From Loktanella fryxellensis (GTDB lineage: Bacteria > Pseudomonadota > Alphaproteobacteria > Rhodobacterales > Rhodobacteraceae): a DNA stretch of 64,000 bases. Below, piece by piece: positions 26,782 through 35,910 of the stretch (the stretch's first letter is position 1; every line of letters begins with the position of its first letter). The stretch is taken from contig NZ_FOCI01000003.1 in assembly GCF_900110065.1 (NCBI RefSeq), positions 62,001-126,000 on the forward strand. Reading direction: 5' to 3'. A program made the translations under genes and the position numbers. The notes beneath the pieces are model-generated. The model was not told where the DNA came from and ran no database searches. It saw only the letters and a list, made by a program, of their open reading frames with translations.

Positions 26782-26980
26782 TGGGTATCTCCAGTTGATG
26801 TTGTGACCGCCCTCCAAGGGTGTGCGGTCCGATGAAGTCGCCCCTATAGGGCTGGCGTGACGGTTAGGAAAGGGGGAACAGCCGGCGTTTGGCGGTTTTC
26901 GGGGCGCATACCGCCAGAAAGGGCCTTGATCGGTCCCCTGCGCTGGCCGAGGCTGCGGCGGTGGCAGCAGGAGAGCGGCG

Positions 26981-27604
26981 GTGATCGGCCGGGTCGAGGA
27001 TTACTTCACAGCCGGATGCGGGCGCTGCGCGCGGTTTGGGACCCCCGATTGCGCGGCGATGATCTGGCGTGACGGCATCGCGGCGCTGCGCGATCTGTGC
27101 AGGGCGGCGGGACTGGACGAGACGCTGAAGTGGGGGCACCCCTGCTATGCCCATGCCGGCCGCAACATCGCGTTGATCGGGGCCACGCGGGGGGCGTTCC
27201 ATCTGTCACTCATGGACGTCGATCTGCTGTCACAGCCTTGTCCCCTTCTGCAGCCCGCCGGGCCGAACAGCCGCAGCGCGGATACCCTGCGGCTCATCAA
27301 TGCTGTAGATGTGGCACGACACGCCGACACGATCCGTGCGGTGTTGGCCGAGCTGATGGATCACGCGGCGGCGGGCCGTCGCCCTGCACCGCGCGTGGCC
27401 GAGGCGCCCGATCTGCCGGACGCATTGGTGATGGCGCTGGACGGCGACCCGGCGCTTGCCGCCGCCTTTGCCGCACTGACGCCTGGTCGCCAGCGGGGCT
27501 GGGCGCTGCATGTGTCCGGGGCCAAGGGGGCGGACACACAGGTGGCCCGCATCGCAAACGCCCGCGACCGCATCATCGCCGGGCGGGGCCTGCACGACCG
27601 CTAG
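26981..27604 (+). CDS. YdeI/OmdA-like protein with DUF1801 domain
   Basis: A 207-residue protein: an N-terminal DUF1801-like part ([28 protein letters not shown]) and a C-terminal OmdA-like segment ([33 protein letters not shown]). Homologues are linked to resistance to cationic peptides or bacteriocins, but the mechanism is unclear. The start is GTG at 26981 with AGGAGAG upstream. It converges with the amylosucrase gene; their stop codons share the palindrome CTAG. Confidence 0.8.
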   Translation: MIGRVEDYFTAGCGRCARFGTPDCAAMIWRDGIAALRDLCRAAGLDETLKWGHPCYAHAGRNIALIGATRGAFHLSLMDVDLLSQPCPLLQPAGPNSRSADTLRLINAVDVARHADTIRAVLAELMDHAAAGRRPAPRVAEAPDLPDALVMALDGDPALAAAFAALTPGRQRGWALHVSGAKGADTQVARIANARDRIIAGRGLHDR

Positions 27605-29478
27605 CGTAGCCAGAGGCAACCATAGGGCGGAACCGTCAGGCTGCCGTCCGCGAGGGGGGCCGGGCTGTTCGTCAGCAGATCGACCGGATCGTCGGTCAGC
27701 AGCCCGTCCGCCGACAGGGTCTGCGGCTGGTCGGTGAAGTTCGCCACACCCGTCAGCGTCCGGTCGTCGCCAAGGCGCTGCCAGACGAACAGCGCCGTGT
27801 TGTCGGTCGGGCAGACGCGTGTCGGCACGTCGCCCGCCAGTTGCGGCACGGATTTGCGCACAGCCATGATGTGCACCAGATCGGCGCGGATACGCGCGGC
27901 GGGGCCGGTGGTCGCCACGGCGCGGCCCCAGTCCATCGCGGGCCGCTGCATCCAGCGCCCGTCGTCGGCACGCGCGGGGTCCGCCAGATAGCTGTGGTCG
28001 TTGGTCAGGCCGACCTCGTCCCCCATGTAGATCAGGGGGATGCCGCCATAGGATGCGATCAGCGCATGGCCCAGCCGGATGCGGGCGATGGCCGCATCGA
28101 TCAAGGCGGGGTCACCCGCCTCCACCGCCTGTTCCAGCCCCGCAAGGCTGGCGAGGCTGCCGTTGGTGCGGCGGTCGCCGGTTTCCTCGTTCACCTGAAA
28201 ATCCGCGCCACGCGCCCACGACCCCGGAAAGCTGCCGTTGTAGAAATCGGACAAGTAGTTGCGGTGATCCTTCGCCTCCATATGCGGGATGTGGGCGGTA
28301 TCCTCTGGCGTGATGGCCCAGCCGATGTCGTCGTGGCAGCGCAGGTAGGGCGCGAACGACGCGCGGCGGAACGTTTCCGGAAAGTGCGATTTCAGCACGT
28401 GATTCATCAGCCGGGTATCGCCGGAGGCCAGCGTGGACCAGAACTGCACCATCAGGTTGTTATGGTAAGCCAGTTGGCTCACCTTGCCCGCATGCGTCCC
28501 GGTGCCGAGGTAGGGGACAAGATCCGAGGGGCCCACGATGGCCTCGGCCTTGTGGATGACGGCGGGGGCTGCGATGCGGGTCGCCTGCGTCAGAAGTTGC
28601 AAAAGGTCATGCACTTCTGGCAGATTCTGGCAGCCGGTCCCCATGCGTTTCCACATGAACGCGACTGCGTCGAGGCGGAAACACTCCACCCCCTGATTTG
28701 CCAGCTGCAGCACCGTGTCCAGCATGGCGAGGAAGACATGCGGGTTTTCCCAGTTCAGGTCCCACTGATACGTGTTGAAGGTCGTCCAGACCCATTTCTG
28801 CATCGCGGGGTCGTAGGTGAAGTTGCCGGGCGCCTGTGCGGGAAAGATCTCGACCAGCGTTTTTTCATACTGGCGGGGCAGGGTGTCGTCGTCGAACAGG
28901 CGATAGAAGGCCTGATAGAACCGATCGCCCGCCTGCGCGCGCTGCGCCCAGTCATGTTCCTGTGCGGTGTGGTTCAGCACGAGGTCGATGACCGGGCTGA
29001 TCCCCGCCGCCCGGAACGCCGCACAGGCGGCGCGGAAATCGTCCATGTCGCCAAGGCGCGGGTCGATCCGGGTGTAGTCCATCACCGCATAGCCGCCGTC
29101 GTTCGCACCCGGTCGCGGCATCAGGCAGGGCATCATGTGGGCATAGGTCACGCCCAGCGACTGCAGATAGGGGATGCGGTCCGGTAGCGCGGCCAGCGTG
29201 CCCGCGAAGTTGTCGATGTAGAACACATAGGCGACCATGCGTTCGGACAGGAACCAGTCCGGGTCCAGATCGCGCCGCAGGTCCAGACGTTTCAGGTCCG
29301 CGGGCCTGTCCGCCCAATGCCGCTGCAACACCGCTTTCAACCGCGAGAGGAAATCCGCAGGGTCCATGTGGCGGGCATAGAGCCGCGCGATGGGACCGGC
29401 CAGATCGCGGCGGCCCCGGTCCCAGCGCAGGTCGAACAGGTCGGTATCGGTGATGGGATCGGACATGGCGGTGCTCAT
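27601..29478 (-). CDS. Amylosucrase (GH13)
   Basis: Splits sucrose and builds an alpha-1,4-glucan while releasing fructose. The 625-residue protein matches amylosucrase length and shows the GH13 sites: DLVLNHTA, nucleophile Asp270 (ECFRLDAVAF), acid/base Glu312 (IHKAEAIVG) and CHDDIGW near 381-386. The N-terminal all-helical domain (to about residue 85) is typical. Starts at ATG 29478 or, four codons on, 29466. A fructokinase two genes upstream fits with use of the released fructose. Could also be a related sucrose hydrolase. Confidence 0.88.
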   Translation of the reverse strand: MSTAMSDPITDTDLFDLRWDRGRRDLAGPIARLYARHMDPADFLSRLKAVLQRHWADRPADLKRLDLRRDLDPDWFLSERMVAYVFYIDNFAGTLAALPDRIPYLQSLGVTYAHMMPCLMPRPGANDGGYAVMDYTRIDPRLGDMDDFRAACAAFRAAGISPVIDLVLNHTAQEHDWAQRAQAGDRFYQAFYRLFDDDTLPRQYEKTLVEIFPAQAPGNFTYDPAMQKWVWTTFNTYQWDLNWENPHVFLAMLDTVLQLANQGVECFRLDAVAFMWKRMGTGCQNLPEVHDLLQLLTQATRIAAPAVIHKAEAIVGPSDLVPYLGTGTHAGKVSQLAYHNNLMVQFWSTLASGDTRLMNHVLKSHFPETFRRASFAPYLRCHDDIGWAITPEDTAHIPHMEAKDHRNYLSDFYNGSFPGSWARGADFQVNEETGDRRTNGSLASLAGLEQAVEAGDPALIDAAIARIRLGHALIASYGGIPLIYMGDEVGLTNDHSYLADPARADDGRWMQRPAMDWGRAVATTGPAARIRADLVHIMAVRKSVPQLAGDVPTRVCPTDNTALFVWQRLGDDRTLTGVANFTDQPQTLSADGLLTDDPVDLLTNSPAPLADGSLTVPPYGCLWLR

Positions 29479-29512
29479 TCTGGACGGCTGCGCGTGGGGT
29501 GATCAGGGACGC

Positions 29513-29547
29513 CTCCCGCGGGGGAGTATCTGCGGCAAGATGACGGG
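29513..29547 (+). repeat. Dispersed intergenic repeat, family 2, copy D
   Basis: CTCCCGCGGGGGAGTATC followed by TGCGGCAAGATGACGGG. The order CCGCGGG, AGTAT, CAAGATGA, GG is shared with the minus-strand copies at 46621-46659 and 63393-63430. It lies between the L-lactate dehydrogenase stop and the amylosucrase start. Confidence 0.65.
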
Positions 29548-29553
29548 TGGGCG

Positions 29554-30717
29554 TTACTGCCAGTCGCCGGAAAAGTCCTTTGGGATCAGCAGGATGTCGC
29601 GGTCCACGTCGGCCACATCGCGTTTGCCGCACAGGGCCATGGTCAGGTCCATCTCCTTGTAAAGGATCTGAAGGGCCTTGGTGACGCCCGCCTGACCCAT
29701 CGCGCCGAGGCCATAGATGTAGGCGCGTCCGATCATCACGCCGTGCGCCCCCAATGCCCGCGCCTTGAGGATGTCCTGACCGGAGCGGATGCCTGAATCC
29801 ATCAGCACCTCGACCCGGTCGCCGACGGCGGCGACGATGGCGGGCAGCATGCGGATCGCCGACAGCGCCCCGTCCAGCTGCCGCCCACCGTGGTTGGACA
29901 CCACGATGGCATCGCAGCCCAGATCGGCGGCGCGGACCGCATCCTCCGGGTCGAGGATGCCTTTCAGGATCAGGCGACCGCCCCATTTCTCCTTCAGCCG
30001 TGCGACCATGTCCCAGTCGAGCTTGGGTTCGAACTGTTCCGCGGTCCAGGAGGACAGGGAGCTCATGTCGCTGGCTGATCTGGCATGGCCCACGATGTTG
30101 CCGAAGCTGCGGTTTTTCGTCTGCAGCATCTCCAGCCCCCAGCGCCATTTGGTGGCGAGGTTCAGGACTGTTCGGGGCGTCAGCTTGGGCGGGGCGGACA
30201 GGCCGTTGCGCAGGTCCTTGTGCCGTTGGCCCAGCAGTTGCAGATCCAGCGTCAGCACCAGCGCATCGCAGCCCGCATGTTTGGCGCGCCGGATGATGTT
30301 GTCCACGAACTCCGCGTCCCGCATCACGTAGAGCTGGAACCAGAACGGCGCCTTGGTCGCCCGTGCCACATCCTCGATCGAGCAGATCGACATGGTGGAC
30401 AGGGTGTAAGGCACGCCGAAATCGCGGGCCGCGCGGGCGGCCTTGATCTCTCCATCCGCGCACTGCATCCCGGTCATGCCCACGGGGGCCAGGGCCACGG
30501 GCATCGTCACGTCCTGACCGATCATCGTGCTGCGCAGGGTGCGGTCCGACATGTCCACGGCAATGCGCTGGCGCAGGCGCAGCTTGTCGAAGTCGGACGT
30601 ATTCTCGCGGAAGGTCTGTTCGGTCCAGCTGCCACTTTCGCAGTAGTCGAAGAACATCTTCGGCGCGCGGCGGCGGTGCATCTGCTTCAGGTCGTCGATG
30701 GTCGTGATGACGGGCAT
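29554..30717 (-). CDS. lldD: FMN-dependent L-lactate dehydrogenase / alpha-hydroxy acid oxidase family
   Basis: Oxidises L-lactate (or another 2-hydroxy acid) to the keto acid, passing electrons to the quinone pool. The 387-residue TIM barrel shows MFFDYCESGSWTEQTFREN at the N-terminus, the FMN/substrate motif VSNHGGRQLDGA with the catalytic His, and LMDSGIRSGQDILKA. ATG at 30717 gives the family start MPVITTIDDL. LldD is the best fit, but glycolate or mandelate specificity cannot be excluded. Confidence 0.85.
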   Translation of the reverse strand: MPVITTIDDLKQMHRRRAPKMFFDYCESGSWTEQTFRENTSDFDKLRLRQRIAVDMSDRTLRSTMIGQDVTMPVALAPVGMTGMQCADGEIKAARAARDFGVPYTLSTMSICSIEDVARATKAPFWFQLYVMRDAEFVDNIIRRAKHAGCDALVLTLDLQLLGQRHKDLRNGLSAPPKLTPRTVLNLATKWRWGLEMLQTKNRSFGNIVGHARSASDMSSLSSWTAEQFEPKLDWDMVARLKEKWGGRLILKGILDPEDAVRAADLGCDAIVVSNHGGRQLDGALSAIRMLPAIVAAVGDRVEVLMDSGIRSGQDILKARALGAHGVMIGRAYIYGLGAMGQAGVTKALQILYKEMDLTMALCGKRDVADVDRDILLIPKDFSGDWQ

Positions 30718-30787
30718 GGCGGTCCTTGTGCGGCTGGCGTGGGGCGACATTGCCCGGTCGCCCGAGGGCTTGCAATGGTCGCGCCGT

Positions 30788-31696
30788 TCAGCCCAGTTCG
30801 TGCGCCCATGGCGGATTGGCCCCGGCGCGGGCCACGGTGATCGCGGCGGCGCGCGCGCCAAGGCTGGCCGCGGCGCGCAACTGATCGTCGGTCGCCGCCG
30901 TGACGCCCGCCTTGGTCAGCAGACCCGCCTGATCCAGACCAGCAAGGAATCCCGCGTTGAACGTGTCGCCGGCGCCTACCGTGTCCACCACGGTTGCACG
31001 GGTGGCACCGACGTCGAACCGGCTGTGCCGGGTGGCCACGGTGACGCCGTCCGCGCCGCGCGTCAGCAGCACGACCTGTGTCGCGCTGTCACCCAGCAGG
31101 GCGGTGGGATCGCAGCCCCCGGTCAGCCACGACAGATCCTCGTCCGAGATCTTGACGATGTCCGCGACGGCCAGCATGGCGGCCAGCCGGTCGCGGTAGG
31201 CTGCCTCATCGGTGATGAAGCCGGGCCGGATGTTGGGGTCGATCATGGTCAACCGCTGCGGCGCCTCGCGCAGCATCAGCGCCTTGTAGGCCTCGCCGCA
31301 CGGTTCCACCACGAGGCTGATTCCGCCGAAGAACAGCGCGTCCGCTGAGACAGCGGGCAGATCGGCGGGCGTCAGCATGCGACCGGCGGTGTTTTCGTCA
31401 TAGAAGGCGTAGCTGGCGTGGCCGTCGGTCAGCCGCACGAAGGCCAGCGTGGTGGGCCGGTCGCTGACATGGCAGGGTGTGGTGTCGACATGGGACTGGG
31501 CCAGCACGTCGCGCAGCACGTCGCCGAACAGATCGGACGACAGGCCGGAGATGAACTGCACAGGCGTGCCCAGACGGCCCAAGGCGATGGCCGTGTTGAA
31601 CACCGCACCGCCCGCATAGGGGGCGAAGGCGCTCTCGTTCGCGGGGGTGGTGCGGGGCAGCATGTCGATCAGCGCCTCGCCACAGCAGATGATCAT
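30788..31696 (-). CDS. PfkB-family carbohydrate kinase, probable fructokinase
   Basis: A 302-residue ribokinase-fold enzyme. The N-terminal MIICCGEALIDMLPR and GGAVFNTAIALGRLG bind sugar, and DTVGAGDTFNAGFLAGL is the PfkB signature with the catalytic Asp. Sequence flavour and the amylosucrase gene two genes downstream favour fructose as the substrate, giving fructose 6-phosphate. It is read in the same direction as lldD and amylosucrase. Confidence 0.85.
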   Translation of the reverse strand: MIICCGEALIDMLPRTTPANESAFAPYAGGAVFNTAIALGRLGTPVQFISGLSSDLFGDVLRDVLAQSHVDTTPCHVSDRPTTLAFVRLTDGHASYAFYDENTAGRMLTPADLPAVSADALFFGGISLVVEPCGEAYKALMLREAPQRLTMIDPNIRPGFITDEAAYRDRLAAMLAVADIVKISDEDLSWLTGGCDPTALLGDSATQVVLLTRGADGVTVATRHSRFDVGATRATVVDTVGAGDTFNAGFLAGLDQAGLLTKAGVTAATDDQLRAAASLGARAAAITVARAGANPPWAHELG

Positions 31697-31709
31697 GCGC
31701 GCAACTCCC

Positions 31710-32834
31710 TTAACGGCTCATGGCATAGAAATAGCCGACCGTTAGCGCAATCACCAGCCCAAGGAGCACGGCGAATGCGATCTTCCACTTGGAATAGGGC
31801 CGCTCGCCCTGCACCCGCCCGGTGCGACCGTTGACGACGAAGCGATAGGTCTGGCCGTTGTATTTATAGGCGGCCAGCCACACGGGCAGCAGGATGTGCT
31901 TGAAGGTGACGGCGCTGATCTGGGTCTGCACGTCGGTGACGCGCTGCTCGTCGCCGCCGATGTCGAACTGCACGTCGCGCAGGATCATCCGGTCCATATA
32001 GGCGCGGGCCTGGCCGAACCCCTCTTCGATGGGCACCTGATACCCTTCGGCGCGGAACCCTGCGAGGTATTCGGGCTGGTAGGGCTTCAGCTCCGACAGG
32101 TCCCACGGCTCCAGCCCGTCGGTATATTGCTTGGGCAGGCTGGTGGAGGCGAGGACGAGCACATCGTCGAAGAACCGCGCGACCCGACCCGAGGCGGCGG
32201 ACCAGCGGGTGTGCCGCTGCTGCACCGTGCGCGGTTTACCGTCCTGCATGACGGTGCGGCTGGTGTAGTAATGCGTGCCGCGCTGGCCCTGATAGCGGCT
32301 CTCGGTCTGCGCATCGAAGGTCCAGTAGGGGACGTAGATGCCGTCCATGCTGCGCCCCTTGCGGGCGTATTCGGTCAGCCCGTTGGGGGCGAACCACAGC
32401 CCGCCCAGCCAGTCGGTCATCGCGTCCTTCGCGCGGGCCTGATCAAGGGCGAAGGGCAGCAATCCGCGCGGCTTGATGTGGCGGTGGGTGCCGGTGTCGG
32501 TGACCACGGGCGTGGCGCAGAACGGGCAGGCGTCGGCGTGTGTGTCGTTCGCCAGTTCGAACTGCGCGCCGCAGTTGGGACAGGACTGGACCCGCGTTTC
32601 CTCGATCTCGGCCTGTGGCAGGGTGGCGTTCAGGGCCTGCTGGAAATCCAGCTCGGAAATCATGGCGAAGGGGCCGGCACCGGCCCCCATGCCCTCGACG
32701 TTGCCGCAGTGGTCGCAGATCAGCGCGCGCTGGGTCGGGTCGAACCGCAGATCGGACCCGCAGGCGCCACAGGGAAAGCGGTGGGTGTCGGTGTCGGGCC
32801 GCGGGGGGGCGGTGTCGGTCTGATCGGTGGTCAT
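31710..32834 (-). CDS. Zinc-ribbon membrane protein (TFIIB-type ribbon, primosomal N'-like annotation)
   Basis: About 374 residues. Four CxxC-type motifs form two zinc ribbons near the N-terminus (CGACGSDLRF, ICDHCGN, SCPNCGAQF, ACPFCATP); a beta-rich middle follows and a single membrane helix ends the protein (FAVLLGLVIALTVGYFY). Homologues are usually mis-named as helicase-like but have no helicase motifs. They commonly sit with SPFH and TelA genes, as here. ATG 32834 is preceded by GAGGGG; ATG 32849 in frame is the alternative. Confidence 0.7.
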   Translation of the reverse strand: MTTDQTDTAPPRPDTDTHRFPCGACGSDLRFDPTQRALICDHCGNVEGMGAGAGPFAMISELDFQQALNATLPQAEIEETRVQSCPNCGAQFELANDTHADACPFCATPVVTDTGTHRHIKPRGLLPFALDQARAKDAMTDWLGGLWFAPNGLTEYARKGRSMDGIYVPYWTFDAQTESRYQGQRGTHYYTSRTVMQDGKPRTVQQRHTRWSAASGRVARFFDDVLVLASTSLPKQYTDGLEPWDLSELKPYQPEYLAGFRAEGYQVPIEEGFGQARAYMDRMILRDVQFDIGGDEQRVTDVQTQISAVTFKHILLPVWLAAYKYNGQTYRFVVNGRTGRVQGERPYSKWKIAFAVLLGLVIALTVGYFYAMSR

Positions 32835-32929
32835 CGGCCCCTCGGGCATGGAAACGCTGCTGCGACAGGCCTAGCGCGGCCCTGTCGACGGGTCCAGCGC
32901 CTTGACGGGCCAGCGCCGCGACGCGGTCG

Positions 32930-33415
32930 TCAGGTTCCGCGCGTCATGCGCGTCAGTGTGCCATCCTTGCGGATGTAGTGGTGGTAAAGGCCCATCACCG
33001 CATAACCGAGTGCAAGGATCATCAGCGTGTTGGCGACCAGCACATGCGGGTCGCCCAGCTGCCGCAGGCCGGCATACCATGCCAGCGCCCCCATCGTCGG
33101 GGCCACGATCATCAGCAGATAGAGCGCGCGGTGCCCCCATGTGCCCGCCAACTGCAGCGGGGCAGGGGTACCCGCCAGCGGGTCGGGCACGCCGGTGCGC
33201 AGGCGCAGGATCAGCCGCACGATCACCAGCAGCAGGACGGCGCCCCCCAGCCACACGTGCCATGTGTCGCCGGTGATGCCCGTCTCACCGGCTTCGGCCC
33301 GGTCGCGCAGGGCACGGCCCATGCCGTCGCCCAGCCACCACGTGGCCAGGATGAGGACGGCGATCAGCCAGTGCAAACCGATCTGCAGGCGGGAATAACG
33401 GGACGATGCAACCAT
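32930..33415 (-). CDS. Cytochrome b561 family protein
   Basis: A 161-residue, four-helix membrane protein. His residues positioned for two haems are seen in LQIGLHWLIA, TWHVWLGG, WGHRALYL and GLYHHYIRKD. Such proteins shuttle electrons between quinol and periplasmic partners. ATG at 33415 starts MVASSRYSRLQIGLHW, the family N-terminus; an upstream start would add a cysteine-rich stretch unlike the family. Confidence 0.88.
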   Translation of the reverse strand: MVASSRYSRLQIGLHWLIAVLILATWWLGDGMGRALRDRAEAGETGITGDTWHVWLGGAVLLLVIVRLILRLRTGVPDPLAGTPAPLQLAGTWGHRALYLLMIVAPTMGALAWYAGLRQLGDPHVLVANTLMILALGYAVMGLYHHYIRKDGTLTRMTRGT

Positions 33416-33490
33416 GACGGCAACCTTTGCGCAACAAGAGGAACTCCAGCCCTCACCGTACACATCGGCATCCGTGCCGCACGCAAATAC

Positions 33491-34636
33491 TCAGGCGGGC
33501 GGCGGTGGCGGCGGCGTGACGGTGAAAAGTTGCGCAAGCGCGGTGTCCATCGCCGTTTTCCAGCCGTCCTGACCATCGGTCCATACCATGCTGTCGCGTG
33601 CCAGACTGCCATCCGTCACCATCCGCCCCATCGCCGCGCGGGAAAACGGGCCGGTCACCTCGCCTGCCTTGGCGATGTGCCACAGCTGATCGGTCGCAGG
33701 AGGCGGGGGCGGGGGCGGGGGCGCTGCGGCGGGGTGGGCCGCCTGCGGTGCGGCCGGGCCGCCGGTCTGACCCCACGGTCCCGCCTGCGCCATGTGGCCC
33801 ATCTGCATGCCAAGGCTGCCACCCAGACCGGCCCCCATGCCCAGACCCATCGCTTGCCCTGCGGCGCTGCCGGGCTGGGCCATCGCCTCTGCGGCCTTGT
33901 ATTTCATGTGCTCGTCCAGATTGCCTGCCATGCCGCGGCTGGTGCGGTCGTCCAGCGCCTTTTCCACGGCGTCCGGCAGGCTGATGTTCTCGACGTAAAG
34001 CTCGGGGATGGTCAGGCCGTAGCTGGTCATCACGGGGTCGATGGCCTTGGCCACCAGATCGCCCAGTTCCTTGGTGTTCGCCGCCATGTCGAGCGCCGGG
34101 ATACCGGACGCAGCCAGCGCGCGGCTGAACTCCTGCACGATCACGTTGCGGATCTGGGACGAGACTTCGGCCGACGTGAACTCGCCATCGGTGCCCACGA
34201 TCTCGCGCATGAAGACGGCGGGATCGCTGACCTTGATCGCATAGCTGCCGAAGGCGCGCAGCCGCAGGGGTCCGAACTCCGGGTCGCGCAGCATGATCGG
34301 GTTCTTGGTGCCCCATTTCTGGTCGGTGAAACGGGTGGTGTTGATGAAATAGATCTCGGACTTGAACGGGCTCTGAAAGCCGTGGTCCCAGTGCTGCAGC
34401 GACGTCATGATCGGCATGTTGTTCGTCTCGAGCATGTAGAGGCCAGGGCTGAACACGTCCGCTAGCTGCCCTTCGTGCACGAACACGGCGGCCTGCCCCT
34501 CGCGCACGGTCAGCTTGGCGCCATACTTGATCTCGTGACCCTGCCGGTCGAACCGCCAGACCATCGTGTCGCGGGTGTCGTCGGTCCAGGCGATGACGTC
34601 GATGAACTGGCCGGAGAGGAAGTCAAAGATGCTCAT
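33491..34636 (-). CDS. SPFH/band-7 protein with C-terminal GYF_2 domain
   Basis: A 381-residue protein: SPFH domain at about residues 20-245 (VREGQAAVFVHEGQLADVF, VSSQIRNVIVQEFSRALA), a Gly/Met-rich then Pro-rich linker, and a C-terminal GYF_2 (DUF4339) domain at about 325-370 (LWHIAKAGEVTGPFSRAAM, MVWTDGQDGWK). This is the YdjI-like architecture: a scaffold that assembles at membranes with a peptide-binding domain. ATG 34636 follows GGAG. It is part of the zinc-ribbon/TelA/XpaC neighbourhood. Confidence 0.88.
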   Translation of the reverse strand: MSIFDFLSGQFIDVIAWTDDTRDTMVWRFDRQGHEIKYGAKLTVREGQAAVFVHEGQLADVFSPGLYMLETNNMPIMTSLQHWDHGFQSPFKSEIYFINTTRFTDQKWGTKNPIMLRDPEFGPLRLRAFGSYAIKVSDPAVFMREIVGTDGEFTSAEVSSQIRNVIVQEFSRALAASGIPALDMAANTKELGDLVAKAIDPVMTSYGLTIPELYVENISLPDAVEKALDDRTSRGMAGNLDEHMKYKAAEAMAQPGSAAGQAMGLGMGAGLGGSLGMQMGHMAQAGPWGQTGGPAAPQAAHPAAAPPPPPPPPATDQLWHIAKAGEVTGPFSRAAMGRMVTDGSLARDSMVWTDGQDGWKTAMDTALAQLFTVTPPPPPPA

Positions 34637-34749
34637 GGGGGCGGCTCCTGCCAGTGAATATACCGCGCGTGCGTCGATCAGATTGACAGCGCAGATCGGT
34701 GGAAATAGTGCCACCGTCATATTTTTATCGATAGACCGGATCCACAACA

Positions 34750-35910
34750 ATGATAATTTTTTACAGCGGGATCGTTGTCCTGACGCTATTCGTTATGGTC
34801 GCGACCGCCCGATTCCTGTGGTCGGCCACGTTGCAACCGGACCTTTCCGCGACGGCGCGGCTGGGCGAAATCGACGGCCTGCGCGGTTATCTCGCGGCGG
34901 GGGTGCTGGTGCATCATTTCGCGATCTGGGTCGATTATCGCAACGGATTGCCTTGGGCTGGATCAGGCATCACGCTGTTTGCCGCCATCGGGCCTGCTGC
35001 CGTCGTGATCTTTTTCCTGATCAGCGGCGGATTGTTCTATACGATGCTGGATCGCCGGTTTCCCGCATCGGAATGGAAGAAGATCTACATTTCGCGAATC
35101 TTCAGGCTGTTTCCGCTGCTGTGGGTCATCGTGGGGCTGGCTCTTTTGCTTGGTGTGAGCAGGGGCGGAACGTTCGGCCCCGGCGATGTGCCGTCGCTGC
35201 TGACATGGATGCTGACCCTTGGCCTGCCTGATCTGATGGACGGCACCATCACCGGCGTGGTCATTTCAGGTGTGACCTGGTCGTTGTACTGGGAGTGGAT
35301 CTTCTATCTCGGGCTGCCCGTGATGGTCGCAGCACAGCGACTGCTGCCGCGCAGCGCATCGCGGATCGTCGCATTGTCCGCCATCTACATCCCGGTTGCC
35401 ATCATTGCGATCGTCTTCGATGTCATGGCCTTTTTGTATCTGAACCTGTTCGTTCTGGGCATGCTGAGCGTCGAACTGGCACGCCTGTTCGGTCCGCTGC
35501 TGCGGTCGAAACAGGCGGCGCTGGTCGGCGTGGTTGCGCTTGGGGTATGCATCTACGTCTTCGAGACGAGCTTCCACCTCGTCCCGTCGCTTCTGCTCGC
35601 GGCGTTCTTTCTGCCGGTGCTGGCGGGGAACACCTATTTCGGCATCCTCGCCCAAAGGTCCAGCCGGATCCTGGGCGAACTGAGCTATAGCATCTACCTG
35701 ACCCATGGCCTCGTGCTGACGCTGGTGTTCGCCGACCTGGGCTGGTTGCGCGATCTCGACGGGCCGGTGATCTGGCTTTGCGTTCCGTTGATCGGGATTG
35801 TCGTGACCGGTTTTGCCTTTGTGGGGCACATCTATGTCGAACGGCCATTCATCAGGCTCGGCAAGCGGTTCGCCATCCGCCGCGCCGACGTCACCGCCTT
35901 CGCGGGCTAA
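34750..35910 (+). CDS. Acyltransferase family 3 membrane protein
   Basis: A 386-residue polytopic protein with about ten membrane helices. DGLRGYLAAGVLVHHFAIW holds the His of the OafA/OatA-type acyltransferase, SRIFRLFPLLWV and SYSIYLTHGLVLTL are further family marks. Such enzymes acetylate or succinylate surface polysaccharides. It is on the opposite strand to all neighbours, has an AT-rich upstream region (34700-34760) and less GC-biased codons than its neighbours, suggesting insertion into the SPFH-TelA cluster. Confidence 0.85.
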   Translation: MIIFYSGIVVLTLFVMVATARFLWSATLQPDLSATARLGEIDGLRGYLAAGVLVHHFAIWVDYRNGLPWAGSGITLFAAIGPAAVVIFFLISGGLFYTMLDRRFPASEWKKIYISRIFRLFPLLWVIVGLALLLGVSRGGTFGPGDVPSLLTWMLTLGLPDLMDGTITGVVISGVTWSLYWEWIFYLGLPVMVAAQRLLPRSASRIVALSAIYIPVAIIAIVFDVMAFLYLNLFVLGMLSVELARLFGPLLRSKQAALVGVVALGVCIYVFETSFHLVPSLLLAAFFLPVLAGNTYFGILAQRSSRILGELSYSIYLTHGLVLTLVFADLGWLRDLDGPVIWLCVPLIGIVVTGFAFVGHIYVERPFIRLGKRFAIRRADVTAFAG

